Shown here: positions 8,485 to 17,479 of the stretch, piece by piece
Position numbering within the stretch: the stretch's first letter is position 1
Layout of the letters: every line of letters begins with the position of its first letter
Source of the DNA: an uncultured Methylobacillus sp.
GTDB lineage: Bacteria; Pseudomonadota; Gammaproteobacteria; Burkholderiales; Methylophilaceae
Direction: 5' to 3'
NCBI GenBank assembly: GCA_903824575.1
Contig: CAIJXJ010000180.1
Location: 1 to 64,000 of the forward strand
DNA length: 64,000 nt
Position numbers and translations under genes: made by a program
Notes under the pieces: model-generated
Told to the model about the DNA's origin: nothing
Databases searched by the model: none
What the model saw: the letters and a program-made list of their open reading frames with translations, nothing else

Positions 8485-8665
8485 CGTTGCACAGGCCGGT
8501 CTCCGGGCTCACAAGCCATGATGCATCGCCTTCCCGGGGGTTAACCCAGTGGCATCTTGATGCATCCACACTTGCTTACCGTTGCGGGGGCAGCACAGGC
8601 TTGGTTTTAATGAAAAAACGCACCTGTTTCCCGTTTCACCTTGTCGCTGAATAGCGATTTCGGCA
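8485..8665 (-). promoter_or_regulatory. Cobalamin riboswitch controlling btuB-btuM-cobO
   Basis: The minus strand shows the class signature: AGGTG and GGGAAACAGGTG near 8615-8650, a CTGCCCCCGCAACGG segment, the B12-box core GCCACTGG (8546-8553) followed by GGGAAGG, and the terminal GAGCCCGGAGACCGGCC near 8494-8510. Between the aptamer and the btuB start lie about 130 bases of leader that could hold the expression platform. A palindrome GTCGCTAGCGAC at 8364-8375 directly precedes the ribosome site. B12 binding is expected to repress the operon. Outer limits are approximate. Confidence 0.92.
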
Positions 8666-8786
8666 CCTGACAACTAGTACGCATTTTAACGATCATTGTT
8701 TTAATTGACCAGTAACATGTTGTAATACTTTCAGAAATTCATGTTAGCAGTTGACCATGCAGGGATTTTCAAATTATAGTGGCGTC

Positions 8787-8987
8787 ATGGATGTTGAATT
8801 AAAAGCGTTGGAAGATAAAGTGTCGCGATTGCTTGGCCTGTGTCAGCGGGTGCGCGCCGAAAACCTTGAGTTGCGCCAGGATCTGGCCCAGGCGCAAGAT
8901 GAGGCGCGGCTGCTCAAAGAAAACATGGCGCAGGCTGGCGTTCGGCTCGAAACACTGATCGAGAGTTTGCCGGAAGGGATGGCATGA
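8787..8987 (+). CDS. ZapB-like small coiled-coil protein (TIGR02449-type)
   Basis: A 66-residue, almost wholly coiled-coil protein (LKALEDKVSRLLGLCQRV ... LRQDLAQAQDEARLL ... LIESLPEGMA). Small coiled-coil proteins of this kind are commonly encoded just before zapA and resemble ZapB, which stabilises the division ring through ZapA. ATG 8787 is chosen because the family begins with the MDVELKALE-like helix; in-frame starts at 8751 (TTG) and 8757 (ATG) would add 10-12 unrelated residues. The stop overlaps the zapA ATG by four bases (ATGA), so the two are probably co-translated. Confidence 0.75.
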   Translation: MDVELKALEDKVSRLLGLCQRVRAENLELRQDLAQAQDEARLLKENMAQAGVRLETLIESLPEGMA

Positions 8988-9289
8988 GCGAAGCCAAGGG
9001 GGTCGATGTCAGCATCATGGGGCGCGAATTTCGCGTGTCCTGCACCGACGACGAATATGAGGCGCTGATGTCGGCGGTCTCGTTTCTCGACAAGAAAATG
9101 CGCGACATCCGTGACAGCGGCAAGGTGATCGGCGTAGAACGGGTCGCCATCATGGCAGCACTCAACATCGCGCACGAACTCCTGACCACGCGCAGCGGAG
9201 GCTTTGACTTCGGCGACTTCAAGCGTAGAATAAATTCAATGCAGGAACGGATCGAACAAGAGATTTCCGAGCAAAACGAATTGTTCTGA
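8984..9289 (+). CDS. zapA: Cell division protein ZapA
   Basis: A 101-residue protein with the ZapA pattern: an N-terminal beta region (VDVSIMGREFRVSC), then YEALMSAVSFLDKKMRDI, the conserved VIGVERVAIMAALNIAHELL, and a C-terminal coiled coil. ZapA tetramers crosslink FtsZ filaments at midcell. It overlaps the upstream coiled-coil gene by ATGA and is followed after about 15 bases by 6S RNA, the same order as in many proteobacteria. Confidence 0.93.
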   Translation: MSEAKGVDVSIMGREFRVSCTDDEYEALMSAVSFLDKKMRDIRDSGKVIGVERVAIMAALNIAHELLTTRSGGFDFGDFKRRINSMQERIEQEISEQNELF

Positions 9290-9304
9290 TCATTTTTTAC
9301 CGCT

Positions 9305-9484
9305 TTGTTCCCTGCGGTGTTTGTCAGGCCATAGATTCCTTGAGCCAATATCAAGCGTCTTGGTTGTGGCTAAAACGAGTGCTGTTGTGCGTGCCCCCTG
9401 CGGGTGTGCCTGATGTGCTCCCGTCGCGACCCCCTGGTCTCCAGGCTCAGGATGCTGGTCTGGCTTCACTCGCGGGGAACTTCT
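9305..9484 (+). ncRNA. ssrS: 6S RNA
   Basis: The segment directly after zapA has the 6S layout. A closing stem is formed by GTTCCCTGCGGTG (9307-9319) and CACTCGCGGGGAAC (9467-9480). The conserved CCTTGAGCCAATAT is at 9338-9351. There is a central open bubble and G-rich 3' strand elements. Length of about 180 nt is usual. 6S RNA mimics an open promoter and sequesters sigma-70 RNA polymerase in stationary phase. Exact ends are uncertain by several bases. Confidence 0.88.
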
Positions 9485-9596
9485 GTATTGACCCTTGACG
9501 CAAGCCCGCAATCCCGTATGACTGCCTTTTAGACCAGGCATCTTGTTAGTCAAGTTTGTGTCCATGACGGGTCAGCGTCGCCTGATAATCCTTTAG

Positions 9597-9620
9597 AAAT
9601 TGCAGCACTGCAATTTTTTT
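9597..9620 (+). terminator. Rho-independent terminator after 6S RNA
   Basis: AAATTGCA (9597-9604), loop GCAC, TGCAATTT (9609-9616), then a T run to 9620. The 8-bp stem is A+T-rich but perfect. It lies about 115 bases past the mature 6S end, so it would end a 6S precursor before the EVE-domain gene. Confidence 0.6.
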
Positions 9621-9749
9621 GCGGGTGTGAGCAAGGTCTAATAAATCATCAGAAACCGACTGAAATAAGATCGAGTTTTAGCTGAAAAAAACAGGGTTTG
9701 AATGAGTTTCTGAAATAAATCAAAACACTATGGACCATACGGTATAAAA

Positions 9750-10226
9750 ATGCGCTACTGGCTGATGAAATCCGAGCCGTCCGATGTCTCTATTGATGAT
9801 CTGGCTGCCTTTCCAAATCAGACCGTGGATTGGTATGGCGTGCGGAACTATCAGGCACGCAATTTCATGCGTGATCAGATGCAGGTGGGTGACGGCGTGC
9901 TGTTCTACCATTCCAATTGCACGGAACCCGGCATTGCCGGCATCGCCGAGGTGAGTCGTCGGGCTTACCCCGACCGCACTCAATTTGATCCCCAGCATCG
10001 CTATTTTGACCCTAAAGCCACGCTTGAGTCTCCGCGCTGGATGAATGTGGATGTCCGGCTGGTGCAGAAGACCCGATTCCTGAGTCTCGCGGAATTGCGG
10101 GCCAGGCCGGAACTCGTCAATCTGCGTATCTTGCAGCGCGGCAACCGGTTGTCGATCACGCCGGTCGATCCGCGCGACTGGGAGTGCATCATCGGGCTGC
10201 TTGGCGACCCGAAAAAAAACGGTTAA
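9750..10226 (+). CDS. EVE-domain protein
   Basis: A 158-residue single-domain EVE protein, recognised by YWLMKSEPSDVSIDDL at the N-terminus, VDWYGVRNYQARNFMR, VGDGVLFYHSN, PGIAGIAEV and a C-terminal ITPVDPRDWECII. EVE domains are PUA-like folds that bind modified bases in DNA or RNA; bacterial single-domain members are often found near housekeeping genes. The stop abuts the stop of the convergent glycosyltransferase gene with no spacer. Confidence 0.88.
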   Translation: MRYWLMKSEPSDVSIDDLAAFPNQTVDWYGVRNYQARNFMRDQMQVGDGVLFYHSNCTEPGIAGIAEVSRRAYPDRTQFDPQHRYFDPKATLESPRWMNVDVRLVQKTRFLSLAELRARPELVNLRILQRGNRLSITPVDPRDWECIIGLLGDPKKNG

Positions 10227-11378
10227 TCACCGGTTCAGGATTTTTTCATAAAAGCGCAGCATGCGCTGTGCCATGCTACTGGCGCTCCATTCTGCGGCAT
10301 ACTCGCACCCCAGATTGCCCAGTCTTGCCCTTTCCTGACGGTCTTGCAACAGGCGGATAACTTTGTCGGAAAAGTCATCCAGTCGTTCTTCGGCAATGTT
10401 GACGCCACGACCCTCAACCAGAACATCACGCGTTCCCATTTCGGCCGTTGAAACCACCGGCACAGCCTGCGCCATCGCCTCCAGCAGAACCAGACCTTGC
10501 GTTTCGGTGCGGGAGGAAAAGACGAAAACGTCCCCCGCCCGGTAGCAGCTGTTGAGCTCGGTGTTGCGGTCCAGATAGCCGATGAACATCACGCTGGCGC
10601 CAAGCCCCAGACTGTTTGCTTCCTGCTGCAGACCCGGGCGCGCGGGCCCCTCGCCTGCAACCAGGAACAGAATATCGGGAATAGTTTTCCGGACTTGTGC
10701 AGTCACCTTAAGGAGGAAGGCAATGTTTTTCTCGAAAGCGACTCGTCCCACAAACAGAATCACCGGTCGTTCTCTTGCAATACCGTAACGGTCCCTGAAT
10801 CCGTCGCCATCGCCGGGCGTGAAGCTGGAGGCTTGCAAGCCGGTGGGGATTACCTCAGCGCTGATGTTGACTCCATACTGGCGCAACACCTCTAGCATTG
10901 GGTGGGACGGGATGACCATGCCGTCCAGGCTGTTGCCCTGCTTCCTGGAAATGCGCCTGGCCAGCGCCTTCAGCATGGCCTTGGGCAACCAGGGGATGTA
11001 ATGATAAAAATATTCTTCAAAGAAGGTGTGATAAGTCTCGACGCATGGAATGCCTAGTTTCTTGGCGAGATTGAGGCCCAGATAATGCGCCACAAACGGT
11101 GTCTGCACATGCACGAGGTCGTATTTTTCTGCCTGTAATTTCGGTAAATGCTGCATCGCCCATGCATAGCGCATCAGGCGGTCTTCCGGATCCATCGGTA
11201 TGGTTCGCGCCGGCACGCGCAGGATGTCGCTTTCATCCATGCTGGGCGAATAATAATCCGGGGCAATCAGATGGATGGTGTGGCCAAGCAGACGTAACTC
11301 GCGACGGAAGGTGTCGATTGAGGTTGAAACACCATTGATGCGGGGGAAGTAAACATCCGAAACATGGAGAATTTTCAT
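10227..11378 (-). CDS. Glycosyltransferase family 4 (GT-B fold)
   Basis: A 383-residue GT4 enzyme. The N-terminal acceptor domain begins KILHVSDVYFPRINGVST. The C-terminal nucleotide-sugar domain has FVGRVAFEKNIAFLL, LVAGEGPARPGLQ, VMFIGYLDR, and the E-x7-E region SRTETQGLVLLEAMAQ. No membrane segment is seen, so it probably acts at the cytoplasmic face. It starts 6 bases after dgkA on the same strand, which suggests a lipid-linked acceptor such as diacylglycerol, as in glycolipid-forming GT4 enzymes. The substrate is not determined. Confidence 0.82.
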   Translation of the reverse strand: MKILHVSDVYFPRINGVSTSIDTFRRELRLLGHTIHLIAPDYYSPSMDESDILRVPARTIPMDPEDRLMRYAWAMQHLPKLQAEKYDLVHVQTPFVAHYLGLNLAKKLGIPCVETYHTFFEEYFYHYIPWLPKAMLKALARRISRKQGNSLDGMVIPSHPMLEVLRQYGVNISAEVIPTGLQASSFTPGDGDGFRDRYGIARERPVILFVGRVAFEKNIAFLLKVTAQVRKTIPDILFLVAGEGPARPGLQQEANSLGLGASVMFIGYLDRNTELNSCYRAGDVFVFSSRTETQGLVLLEAMAQAVPVVSTAEMGTRDVLVEGRGVNIAEERLDDFSDKVIRLLQDRQERARLGNLGCEYAAEWSASSMAQRMLRFYEKILNR

Positions 11379-11384
11379 GACAAT

Positions 11385-11753
11385 TCAGCCCAGCAGGACT
11401 AAAGCCCACACCATGGCTAGCATGATGAGGCTGGTGAGCACGGCGGCGCTGCCGATATCCTTGGCACGCTTGGCGAGGCGGTGGTTTTCCAGTGAGATTC
11501 GATCGACCGTGGCTTCGACCGCCGAATTCAACAGTTCTATCAAAATGACCAGTAACACGCTGGCAACCAGCAAGGCACGCTCGACACCCGTTTTGCCCAT
11601 ATAGAGTCCCAGCGGCACCAGTACGATGGCGAGCATGATCTCCTGACGGAAAGCATCCTCATGCTGATAGGCCGCCTTGAAGCCATCCAGAGAGTAATGA
11701 GTGGCATTCCACAGCCTCTTGAGACCGGTCTTGCCTTTATGCGGACTTTCCAT
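11385..11753 (-). CDS. dgkA: Diacylglycerol kinase
   Basis: A 122-residue membrane enzyme that phosphorylates diacylglycerol to phosphatidic acid, recycling lipid released during envelope glycan synthesis. It has the amphipathic N-terminus GLKRLWNATHYSLDGFKAA, catalytic E in AFRQEIMLA, three membrane helices, and the signature ELLNSAVEATVDRIS. Gene order (LpxH-like, dgkA, GT4, all minus) suggests a lipid-metabolism transcript. A dispersed repeat lies just upstream (11782). Confidence 0.93.
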   Translation of the reverse strand: MESPHKGKTGLKRLWNATHYSLDGFKAAYQHEDAFRQEIMLAIVLVPLGLYMGKTGVERALLVASVLLVILIELLNSAVEATVDRISLENHRLAKRAKDIGSAAVLTSLIMLAMVWALVLLG

Positions 11754-11781
11754 GCGATTAGGCCTTCTTTAGGTTTTATTT

Positions 11782-11806
11782 TGTCAAAAGCAGTTCGAAC
11801 CGCCAA
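11782..11806 (+). repeat. Dispersed 25-bp repeat, copy A
   Basis: The 25 bases from TGTCAAAAGC to AACCGCCAA match the minus strand of 28114-28138 at 24 of 25 positions. Here it sits alone between the LpxH-like gene and dgkA and lacks the second arm that makes copy B a hairpin. The following bases (GGCGCCAAGAGCGC) continue a CGCCAAG-type pattern. Confidence 0.75.
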
Positions 11807-11934
11807 GGCGCCAAGAGCGCTTAGAAAAACTAAGGCATTACATCAACTCAATGAGTGACCTTCCGAGTAAGCTAATAATTATCTTAACTTATTGATATTG
11901 ATTAGTATATTTGCATTTAAATTAGTTTTTTTAT

Positions 11935-12690
11935 TCAAATGACGGCCACCGGACGTTTTTCTGCGCGCCACTCGATTAGTTCCAGTTGGCCATCCAGGTG
12001 CTCGACGATGGCGGTGCAACTGTCAACCCAATCGCCGCAATTGACGTAGAGCAGGCCGTCAATGTTCTTGATGGCGGCGCTATGGATATGACCGCATACC
12101 ACGCCGTCCAACCCGCGATCCCTCACCGCGTGAATGACCGACTCTTCAAAATCGAAAATGAAAGTGACTGCAGATTTGACCTTGCGCTTCGCATAGCCGG
12201 CCAGCGACCAGTAGCCGTTGATGCGTAAGGTCCGGCGCCACCATGACAACCAGCCGTTGATCCGCACCAGCAGGTCATAACCCACATCGCCCAGAATGGC
12301 CAGCCAGCGGTGATGTCGAATGACCTGGTCAAACTGGTCGCCATGGATCAGCAGCAATCTCTTGCCGTCTGCCGTAACGTGCGTCCATTCGTTCGCGATC
12401 AGGATGTCGCCAAAGGTGGTGGAGTCATAATCGCGCAAGGCTTCATCATGGTTACCGGGGATGAACACGACCTTCTCTCCATGGCGAGCCCGGCGCAGGA
12501 TCTTTTGCACCACGGTATTTTGCATCGAAGACCACTGGATACTGCGCCCCATGGCCCAGAAGTCGATGATGTCGCCCACCAGGAACAAATGCTCGCCTTC
12601 ATATTCGCGCAGGAAATCCAACAGTTGATCCGCCTGGCAGCCACGGGCGCCTAAATGGATATCGGACAGGAAGATGGAGCGAACTTTCAC
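11935..12690 (-). CDS. LpxH-like metallophosphoesterase (UDP-2,3-diacylglucosamine diphosphatase family)
   Basis: A 251-residue calcineurin-type phosphoesterase. Metal ligands are visible in FLSDIHLGA, VGDIIDFW, PGNHDEALR, IHGDQFD and VCGHIHSA. This set is shared by LpxH, which makes lipid X in lipid A synthesis, and by a related subgroup of unknown or overlapping function (often called LpxH2). Length is close to the family norm. The downstream dgkA and GT4 genes support an envelope-lipid role. Whether it supplies the essential LpxH activity cannot be decided here. Confidence 0.82.
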   Translation of the reverse strand: MKVRSIFLSDIHLGARGCQADQLLDFLREYEGEHLFLVGDIIDFWAMGRSIQWSSMQNTVVQKILRRARHGEKVVFIPGNHDEALRDYDSTTFGDILIANEWTHVTADGKRLLLIHGDQFDQVIRHHRWLAILGDVGYDLLVRINGWLSWWRRTLRINGYWSLAGYAKRKVKSAVTFIFDFEESVIHAVRDRGLDGVVCGHIHSAAIKNIDGLLYVNCGDWVDSCTAIVEHLDGQLELIEWRAEKRPVAVI

Positions 12691-12826
12691 GCGGCAAGAT
12701 TAATCGTGATTTATGACAGTTTGATGAAATAAACAGGTGAATTGGTCACTAAAACTTAATGTGCGTGAAGAAACATTGAAACACAGGCCATTTACGGCTA
12801 GACGCGATTTTCTGTAAAGCGATCTG

Positions 12827-14338
12827 TCAGCCTAAAAATAGTTTGTAGGCAGGGTTCGCTGTTTCATCCCACCAGGCATAGCCAAGTTTGTCCAGGAAGT
12901 GTCTGAACGCCTGCTGTTCAACCGGCGGCACCTGGATCCCCACCAGCACCCGGCCGTAATCGGCACCGTGATTGCGATAATGGAACAGCGAGATATTCCA
13001 GTCTGCGCTCATGTGCTCGAGAAAATTCATCAGCGCTCCGGGACGCTCCGGGAACTCGAAGCGGAAGATTTGTTCGTTCTGGACTTGCGGCGCATGACCG
13101 CCAACCAGATGGCGCAGGTGCAGCTTGCCCATTTCATTGTCGGTCAGATCCAGTGCCGGCAACTCATGGCGTTTTAGCATTTCGACCAGGCGTTGCGACT
13201 CGCCATGCTTGTGAGTGGTCACACCTACGAAGATGTGTGCGGCGCTGGCATCAGCAAAGCGGTAGTTGAATTCGGTGATGTTGCGACTACCGAGCAGACT
13301 GCAAAACTTCTTGAAGGCGCCGGGCCGCTCTGGAATGGTGACGGCCAGCAGAGCCTCGCGCTGCTCGCCCAATTCGGCGCGCTCGGCTACGAAGCGCAGG
13401 CGGTCGAAATTCATGTTGGCGCCACTGCCGATGGCGATCAGCGTCTTGCCATGCAGCTTATGCAGTTTGGCATAGCTTTTGACACCGGCGACAGCCAAGG
13501 CGCCAGCGGGCTCCAGGATGGAGCGCGTATCCTCGAACACGTCCTTGATAGCGGCGCAGATGGCATCGTTATCCACCAGGATCATCTCGTCCACGTATTG
13601 CTGGCACAGGCGGAAAGTCTCGACGCCCACCTGCTTGACCGCCGCGCCGTCGGCGAACAGACCGACCTGCTCCAGCGTGACACGTTTGCCAGCAGCCAGC
13701 GACCGGGTCATGGCATCGGCATCCACGGCTTCGACACCGATGATCTTGATGCTTGGGCGCAGGCGCTTGACGTAGGCGGCAATCCCCGAAATCAACCCGC
13801 CGCCGCCGACGCAGCAAAATATGGCATGAATGGGATCGGGGTGGTCGCGCAGTATTTCCATGGCGATCGTGCCTTGGCCAGCGATGACATCGGGGTCGTC
13901 ATAGGGATGGACGAAGGTCAGATGTTCAGATTTCTCAAGCTCCAGCGCATGGGTGTAGGCCTCAGAATAAGAGTCGCCCACCAGCACCACCTCGCCGCCA
14001 CGGTTGCGGACGGCGTCGATCTTGATCTGCGGGGTGGTGGTCGGCATCACGATCACGGCACGGCAGCCCAGTTTCTGGGCCGACAACGCCACGCCCTGGG
14101 CATGGTTGCCGGCCGAGGCAGAGATCACTCCGCGCGCCCTTACAGCGGGCGACAGGTGTGCCATCTTGTTATAGGCGCCACGGATCTTGAAGGAAAACAC
14201 CGGCTGCATGTCTTCACGTTTCAACAATACCGTATTACCGATGCGGCGAGACAGGTTGGGTTGGATCTCCAATGGCGTTTCCACGGCGACGTCATAGACA
14301 CGCGCGGTGAGGATTTTTTCCAGGTAATCGTTTTTCAT
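12827..14338 (-). CDS. ilvA: Threonine ammonia-lyase, biosynthetic
   Basis: A 503-residue PLP enzyme converting threonine to 2-oxobutanoate, the first step of isoleucine synthesis. The catalytic domain (about 1-330) has the PLP-lysine motif [21 protein letters not shown], the glycine loop [10 protein letters not shown] and [11 protein letters not shown]. Two ACT-like regulatory domains follow (about 335-500, starting [13 protein letters not shown] and [12 protein letters not shown]), as in isoleucine-inhibited enzymes. ATG 14338 is chosen because homologous starts lie at [10 protein letters not shown]; the frame is open to 14410, but that overlaps rpiA. It is divergent from rpiA with a 65-base shared promoter region. 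Confidence 0.95.
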   Translation of the reverse strand: MKNDYLEKILTARVYDVAVETPLEIQPNLSRRIGNTVLLKREDMQPVFSFKIRGAYNKMAHLSPAVRARGVISASAGNHAQGVALSAQKLGCRAVIVMPTTTPQIKIDAVRNRGGEVVLVGDSYSEAYTHALELEKSEHLTFVHPYDDPDVIAGQGTIAMEILRDHPDPIHAIFCCVGGGGLISGIAAYVKRLRPSIKIIGVEAVDADAMTRSLAAGKRVTLEQVGLFADGAAVKQVGVETFRLCQQYVDEMILVDNDAICAAIKDVFEDTRSILEPAGALAVAGVKSYAKLHKLHGKTLIAIGSGANMNFDRLRFVAERAELGEQREALLAVTIPERPGAFKKFCSLLGSRNITEFNYRFADASAAHIFVGVTTHKHGESQRLVEMLKRHELPALDLTDNEMGKLHLRHLVGGHAPQVQNEQIFRFEFPERPGALMNFLEHMSADWNISLFHYRNHGADYGRVLVGIQVPPVEQQAFRHFLDKLGYAWWDETANPAYKLFLG

Positions 14339-14403
14339 TGGGCGCGGGAAGTGTATTATTCGCAGGATTGATTGATTATAACGTACAGCAGAAAGGTTCA
14401 TGC

Positions 14404-15066
14404 ATGGCAACTCAAGACGAACTCAAGCAGCAGGTTGCGGCGGCGGCTGCAGCCTATGTAAAGGGCGGCATTATCGGTGTTGGCACCGGATCCACGGCTA
14501 ATTTTTTTATCGATGAACTGGCCAAGGTCAAGAGCCGGATTGAGGGTGCCGTTGCCAGTTCCGAAGCCACGGCACAGCGTTTGCGCAACCATGGCATCAA
14601 TGTGCTTGACCTCAACAACGTAGGTCCGGGCGAGATGCAAATTTACGTCGATGGCGCGGATGAAATCACCGAGCATTTCCACATGATCAAAGGGGGTGGT
14701 GGCGCACTGACCCGCGAAAAGGTGGTGGCAGCCGTGGCCGACAAGTTCATCTGCATTTGCGATGCGACCAAGCTAGTACCGGTATTGGGCAAATTTCCAT
14801 TGCCGGTCGAAGTGTTGCCGATGGCGCGCAGTCATGTGGCGCGCGAACTGGTCAAACTGGGCGGTCAGCCGCGCCTGCGCGATTTCACCACCGATAACGG
14901 TAATGTCATTCTGGACGTACATGGCTTGACCATCCTTGACCCGGTGGCGTTAGAATTGGCCATCAACCAGATCGTCGGCGTGGTGACCAATGGTCTGTTT
15001 GCGGCCCGTCCTGCGGATGTGCTGTTGCTGGGGACAGGTGATGGCGTCAAGACCTATACGCGCTAA
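14404..15066 (+). CDS. rpiA: Ribose-5-phosphate isomerase A
   Basis: A 220-residue enzyme interconverting ribose 5-phosphate and ribulose 5-phosphate. Motifs are [46 protein letters not shown] and [13 protein letters not shown] 14404 ([10 protein letters not shown]) follows AGAAAGG. A longer in-frame start at 14338 would run into the divergent ilvA start and is rejected. Confidence 0.95.
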   Translation: MATQDELKQQVAAAAAAYVKGGIIGVGTGSTANFFIDELAKVKSRIEGAVASSEATAQRLRNHGINVLDLNNVGPGEMQIYVDGADEITEHFHMIKGGGGALTREKVVAAVADKFICICDATKLVPVLGKFPLPVEVLPMARSHVARELVKLGGQPRLRDFTTDNGNVILDVHGLTILDPVALELAINQIVGVVTNGLFAARPADVLLLGTGDGVKTYTR

Positions 15067-15110
15067 AGCGAAATTGTCATAAAGTTTCGTTAGACTAGCT
15101 AGAGCCATCA

Positions 15111-15833
15111 ATGAAAGATTGCACCGTGTCCGAACATACCTACAAGCAATATGATGCAGAACTCGAGTCCGTGCGCGCCAAGGTGCTGCAGATGGGCGGG
15201 TTGGTTGAGCAGCAGATCGCCCAGGCGCTGGAAGCGCTGATCCATGCTGATCCTGAATTGGCGGAAGAAGTCATCAAGAACGATCATCTGGTTAATGGAC
15301 TGGAAGTGCAGATCGACGAGGATTGCAGCCACATCATCGCGCGTCGCCAGCCTGCGGCCGGCGACCTGCGCTTGATCATGATGGTGGTCAAGACCATCAC
15401 CGACCTGGAACGCATCGGCGACGAGGCGACCAAGATTGCACGTGTGGCGCAGAAGATTTACGAGTCCGATCGTATGTACACACCGCGATTCAACGAAATA
15501 AAGACCATGGTCGGCCTGGTGCGGGAAATGTTGCGCATGTCGCTCGATGCATTTGCCCGGCTCGACATGTCCAAGACGGTCGAAGTGGCGCGTAAGGACG
15601 AGCAAGTGGATGAGCAGTTCCGCGTCGCCATGCGCCAGCTCATTACCTTCATGCTGGAGGACCCGCGTACCATTTCCATGTCACTGGAGGTCTTGTTCGT
15701 GGCCAAGGCCATCGAACGCATCGGTGACCACTCCAAGAACATCGCGGAATATGTCGTCTACATGGTCAAGGGCAAGGATGTGCGCCACACCAGCGTGCAG
15801 GAGATGGAAAAGGAAACGCTGGAGCATCCTTAA
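15111..15833 (+). CDS. phoU: Phosphate-signalling protein PhoU
   Basis: A 240-residue, all-helical protein with two PhoU repeats (about 20-105 and 125-220), including LEVQIDEDC, DLRLIMMVVKTITDLERIGDEA and the second metal-binding string VLFVAKAIERIGDHSKNIAEYV. PhoU restrains PhoR/PhoB and phosphate uptake and influences polyphosphate. The start may be ATG 15111 or GTG 15126. One half of a Pho-box-like motif (TTGTCAT at 15075-15081) lies upstream, but the second half is poor. It is followed by ppx, not by pst genes. Confidence 0.94.
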   Translation: MKDCTVSEHTYKQYDAELESVRAKVLQMGGLVEQQIAQALEALIHADPELAEEVIKNDHLVNGLEVQIDEDCSHIIARRQPAAGDLRLIMMVVKTITDLERIGDEATKIARVAQKIYESDRMYTPRFNEIKTMVGLVREMLRMSLDAFARLDMSKTVEVARKDEQVDEQFRVAMRQLITFMLEDPRTISMSLEVLFVAKAIERIGDHSKNIAEYVVYMVKGKDVRHTSVQEMEKETLEHP

Positions 15834-15994
15834 AACGCATGCCAGGGAACGGGGAAACAGATTTTGTTTTAGGTCAGTGCCAGCAACGATGTCGATCCTT
15901 GAAGCGACCAGGTCAAATCCTCCCCCGTGCCCTTTCGTGTACCCCGTCGTAAAGTGCTTTTAATCCCTACTGCTCAATCCCATCCCGGGTAATC

Positions 15995-17479
15995 ATGACT
16001 GAACCGCAATTGAACGAAATCGCCGCTATCGACCTCGGGTCAAACAGTTTTCGCCTGCAGATGGCGCGCGTGGTGGATGACCAACTGGTCTTTCATGACT
16101 CCCTGCGCGACATGGTGCGCCTCGGTTCTGGGCTGGGTCCGGATAAGTTGCTCGATGCCGAGGCCTTGAAACGTGCCATCACGTGTCTCAAGCGTTTTGG
16201 TGAACGCTTGCGCGGATTCGATCCACGTGCAGTGCGGGCGGTAGCCACCAATACCTTCCGGGTGGCGAAGAATGCCCCGCAATTACTTCAAGACGCCGAG
16301 GCAGCGCTAGGTTTTCCCATCGAAGTCATCGCCGGTCGAGAAGAAGCACGCATGATCTATGTTGGCGTCAGTCACGGCTTGCCGTTTACTGACCACAAGC
16401 GCATGGTGATGGACATCGGCGGCGGCTCCACCGAGTTCATCATTGGCCAGGGCTTCGAGCCACAGGAGATGGAAAGCCTGTATATGGGCTGCGTCAGTTA
16501 CAGCATGCGGTTTTTTGGCGATGGCAGCATGAGCGAGCTGCAACTCAAACGAGCCGAAATTGCCGCCCGTACCGAAATTGAGACTATTAGCCGTCGCTAT
16601 TCTTCTGCGGTATGGGATGAGGCGGTGGGCTCTTCCGGTACGGCACGTGCCTTGAGCGAAATATTGCGGAGCAACGGCTGGAGTGATGGCACGCTTACAC
16701 GCGAGGGCCTGCACAAGCTGCGAGCCGTGGTGTTGAAGTGCCGTGAACTCAAACGGCTGCAACTTCCCGGCATTTCAGAGGATCGCATGCCATCCTTCCC
16801 CGGGGGACTCGCCATCATGCTGGCGGCGTTCGATGAACTGGGCATTGAGCAGATGACGGTAGCGAACGGCGCATTGCGGGAAGGCGTGCTCTACGAACTA
16901 CTGGGGCGCATGCATCATCACGATACACGCGAAGCTACGGTGGCACGTTTCAAGCGCCGCTATCATGTCGATGCGCAGCAGGCACGGCGGGTACAGGTGC
17001 TGGCGTTACAACTGCTGGGGCAAGTGATTGATAGATTCAGCATGGATCCTGCCATGGCGGAACAATACCTGACCTGGGCCACAAAAATGCATGAGATCGG
17101 CATCTCAATTGCACACAGCGGCTACCACAAACATTCAGCCTACATTCTTGAGAATGCCGACATGCCCGGTTTTTCCCGGATGGAACAACAGATGCTGGGG
17201 GCTTTGGTCCGCTGTCAACGCCGGTCGCTGACCAAGGCCGGGTTGCCACCTTTGGCGGACGACAGATGCGCCATGATATTGACCTTGCGCCTCGCCGTTC
17301 TACTGCACCGAAATCGCATGGATGCCATGTTGCCCGTACTTAAATTGAGCTGGAATCGCAACCACTTCAGCCTGAAACTCGACGCCGCCTGGCTGGCTGA
17401 CAATCTGCTGACTGAAGCGGCGTTGAAGGCGGAAGTGGTTTACTGGAGAGATGCAGGCATCACTCTGATACTGGAGTAA
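15995..17479 (+). CDS. ppx: Exopolyphosphatase
   Basis: A 494-residue Ppx/GppA-family enzyme that releases phosphate from polyphosphate ends. The actin-like fold shows phosphate-loop motifs AAIDLGSNSFRLQMARV and MDIGGGSTEFIIG, the catalytic E region VIAGREEARMIY, and SSGTARALSEIL. A helical HD-like C-terminal half (about 310-494) is full length. Its last 20 bases overlap the end of the opposite-strand ppk1 gene, so the degrading and synthesising enzymes are tail-to-tail. GppA activity cannot be excluded, but the ppk1/phoU setting favours Ppx. Confidence 0.92.
   Translation: MTEPQLNEIAAIDLGSNSFRLQMARVVDDQLVFHDSLRDMVRLGSGLGPDKLLDAEALKRAITCLKRFGERLRGFDPRAVRAVATNTFRVAKNAPQLLQDAEAALGFPIEVIAGREEARMIYVGVSHGLPFTDHKRMVMDIGGGSTEFIIGQGFEPQEMESLYMGCVSYSMRFFGDGSMSELQLKRAEIAARTEIETISRRYSSAVWDEAVGSSGTARALSEILRSNGWSDGTLTREGLHKLRAVVLKCRELKRLQLPGISEDRMPSFPGGLAIMLAAFDELGIEQMTVANGALREGVLYELLGRMHHHDTREATVARFKRRYHVDAQQARRVQVLALQLLGQVIDRFSMDPAMAEQYLTWATKMHEIGISIAHSGYHKHSAYILENADMPGFSRMEQQMLGALVRCQRRSLTKAGLPPLADDRCAMILTLRLAVLLHRNRMDAMLPVLKLSWNRNHFSLKLDAAWLADNLLTEAALKAEVVYWRDAGITLILE

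Noticed and set aside
13193-14371. 392-codon plus-strand frame opposite ilvA
   Set aside because: Long only because of codon bias of the complementary ilvA gene; no protein pattern and no start signal.
15075-15091. Pho box upstream of phoU
   Set aside because: Only the first half (TTGTCAT) is good; the second half does not fit, so it is mentioned in the gene entry but not called.
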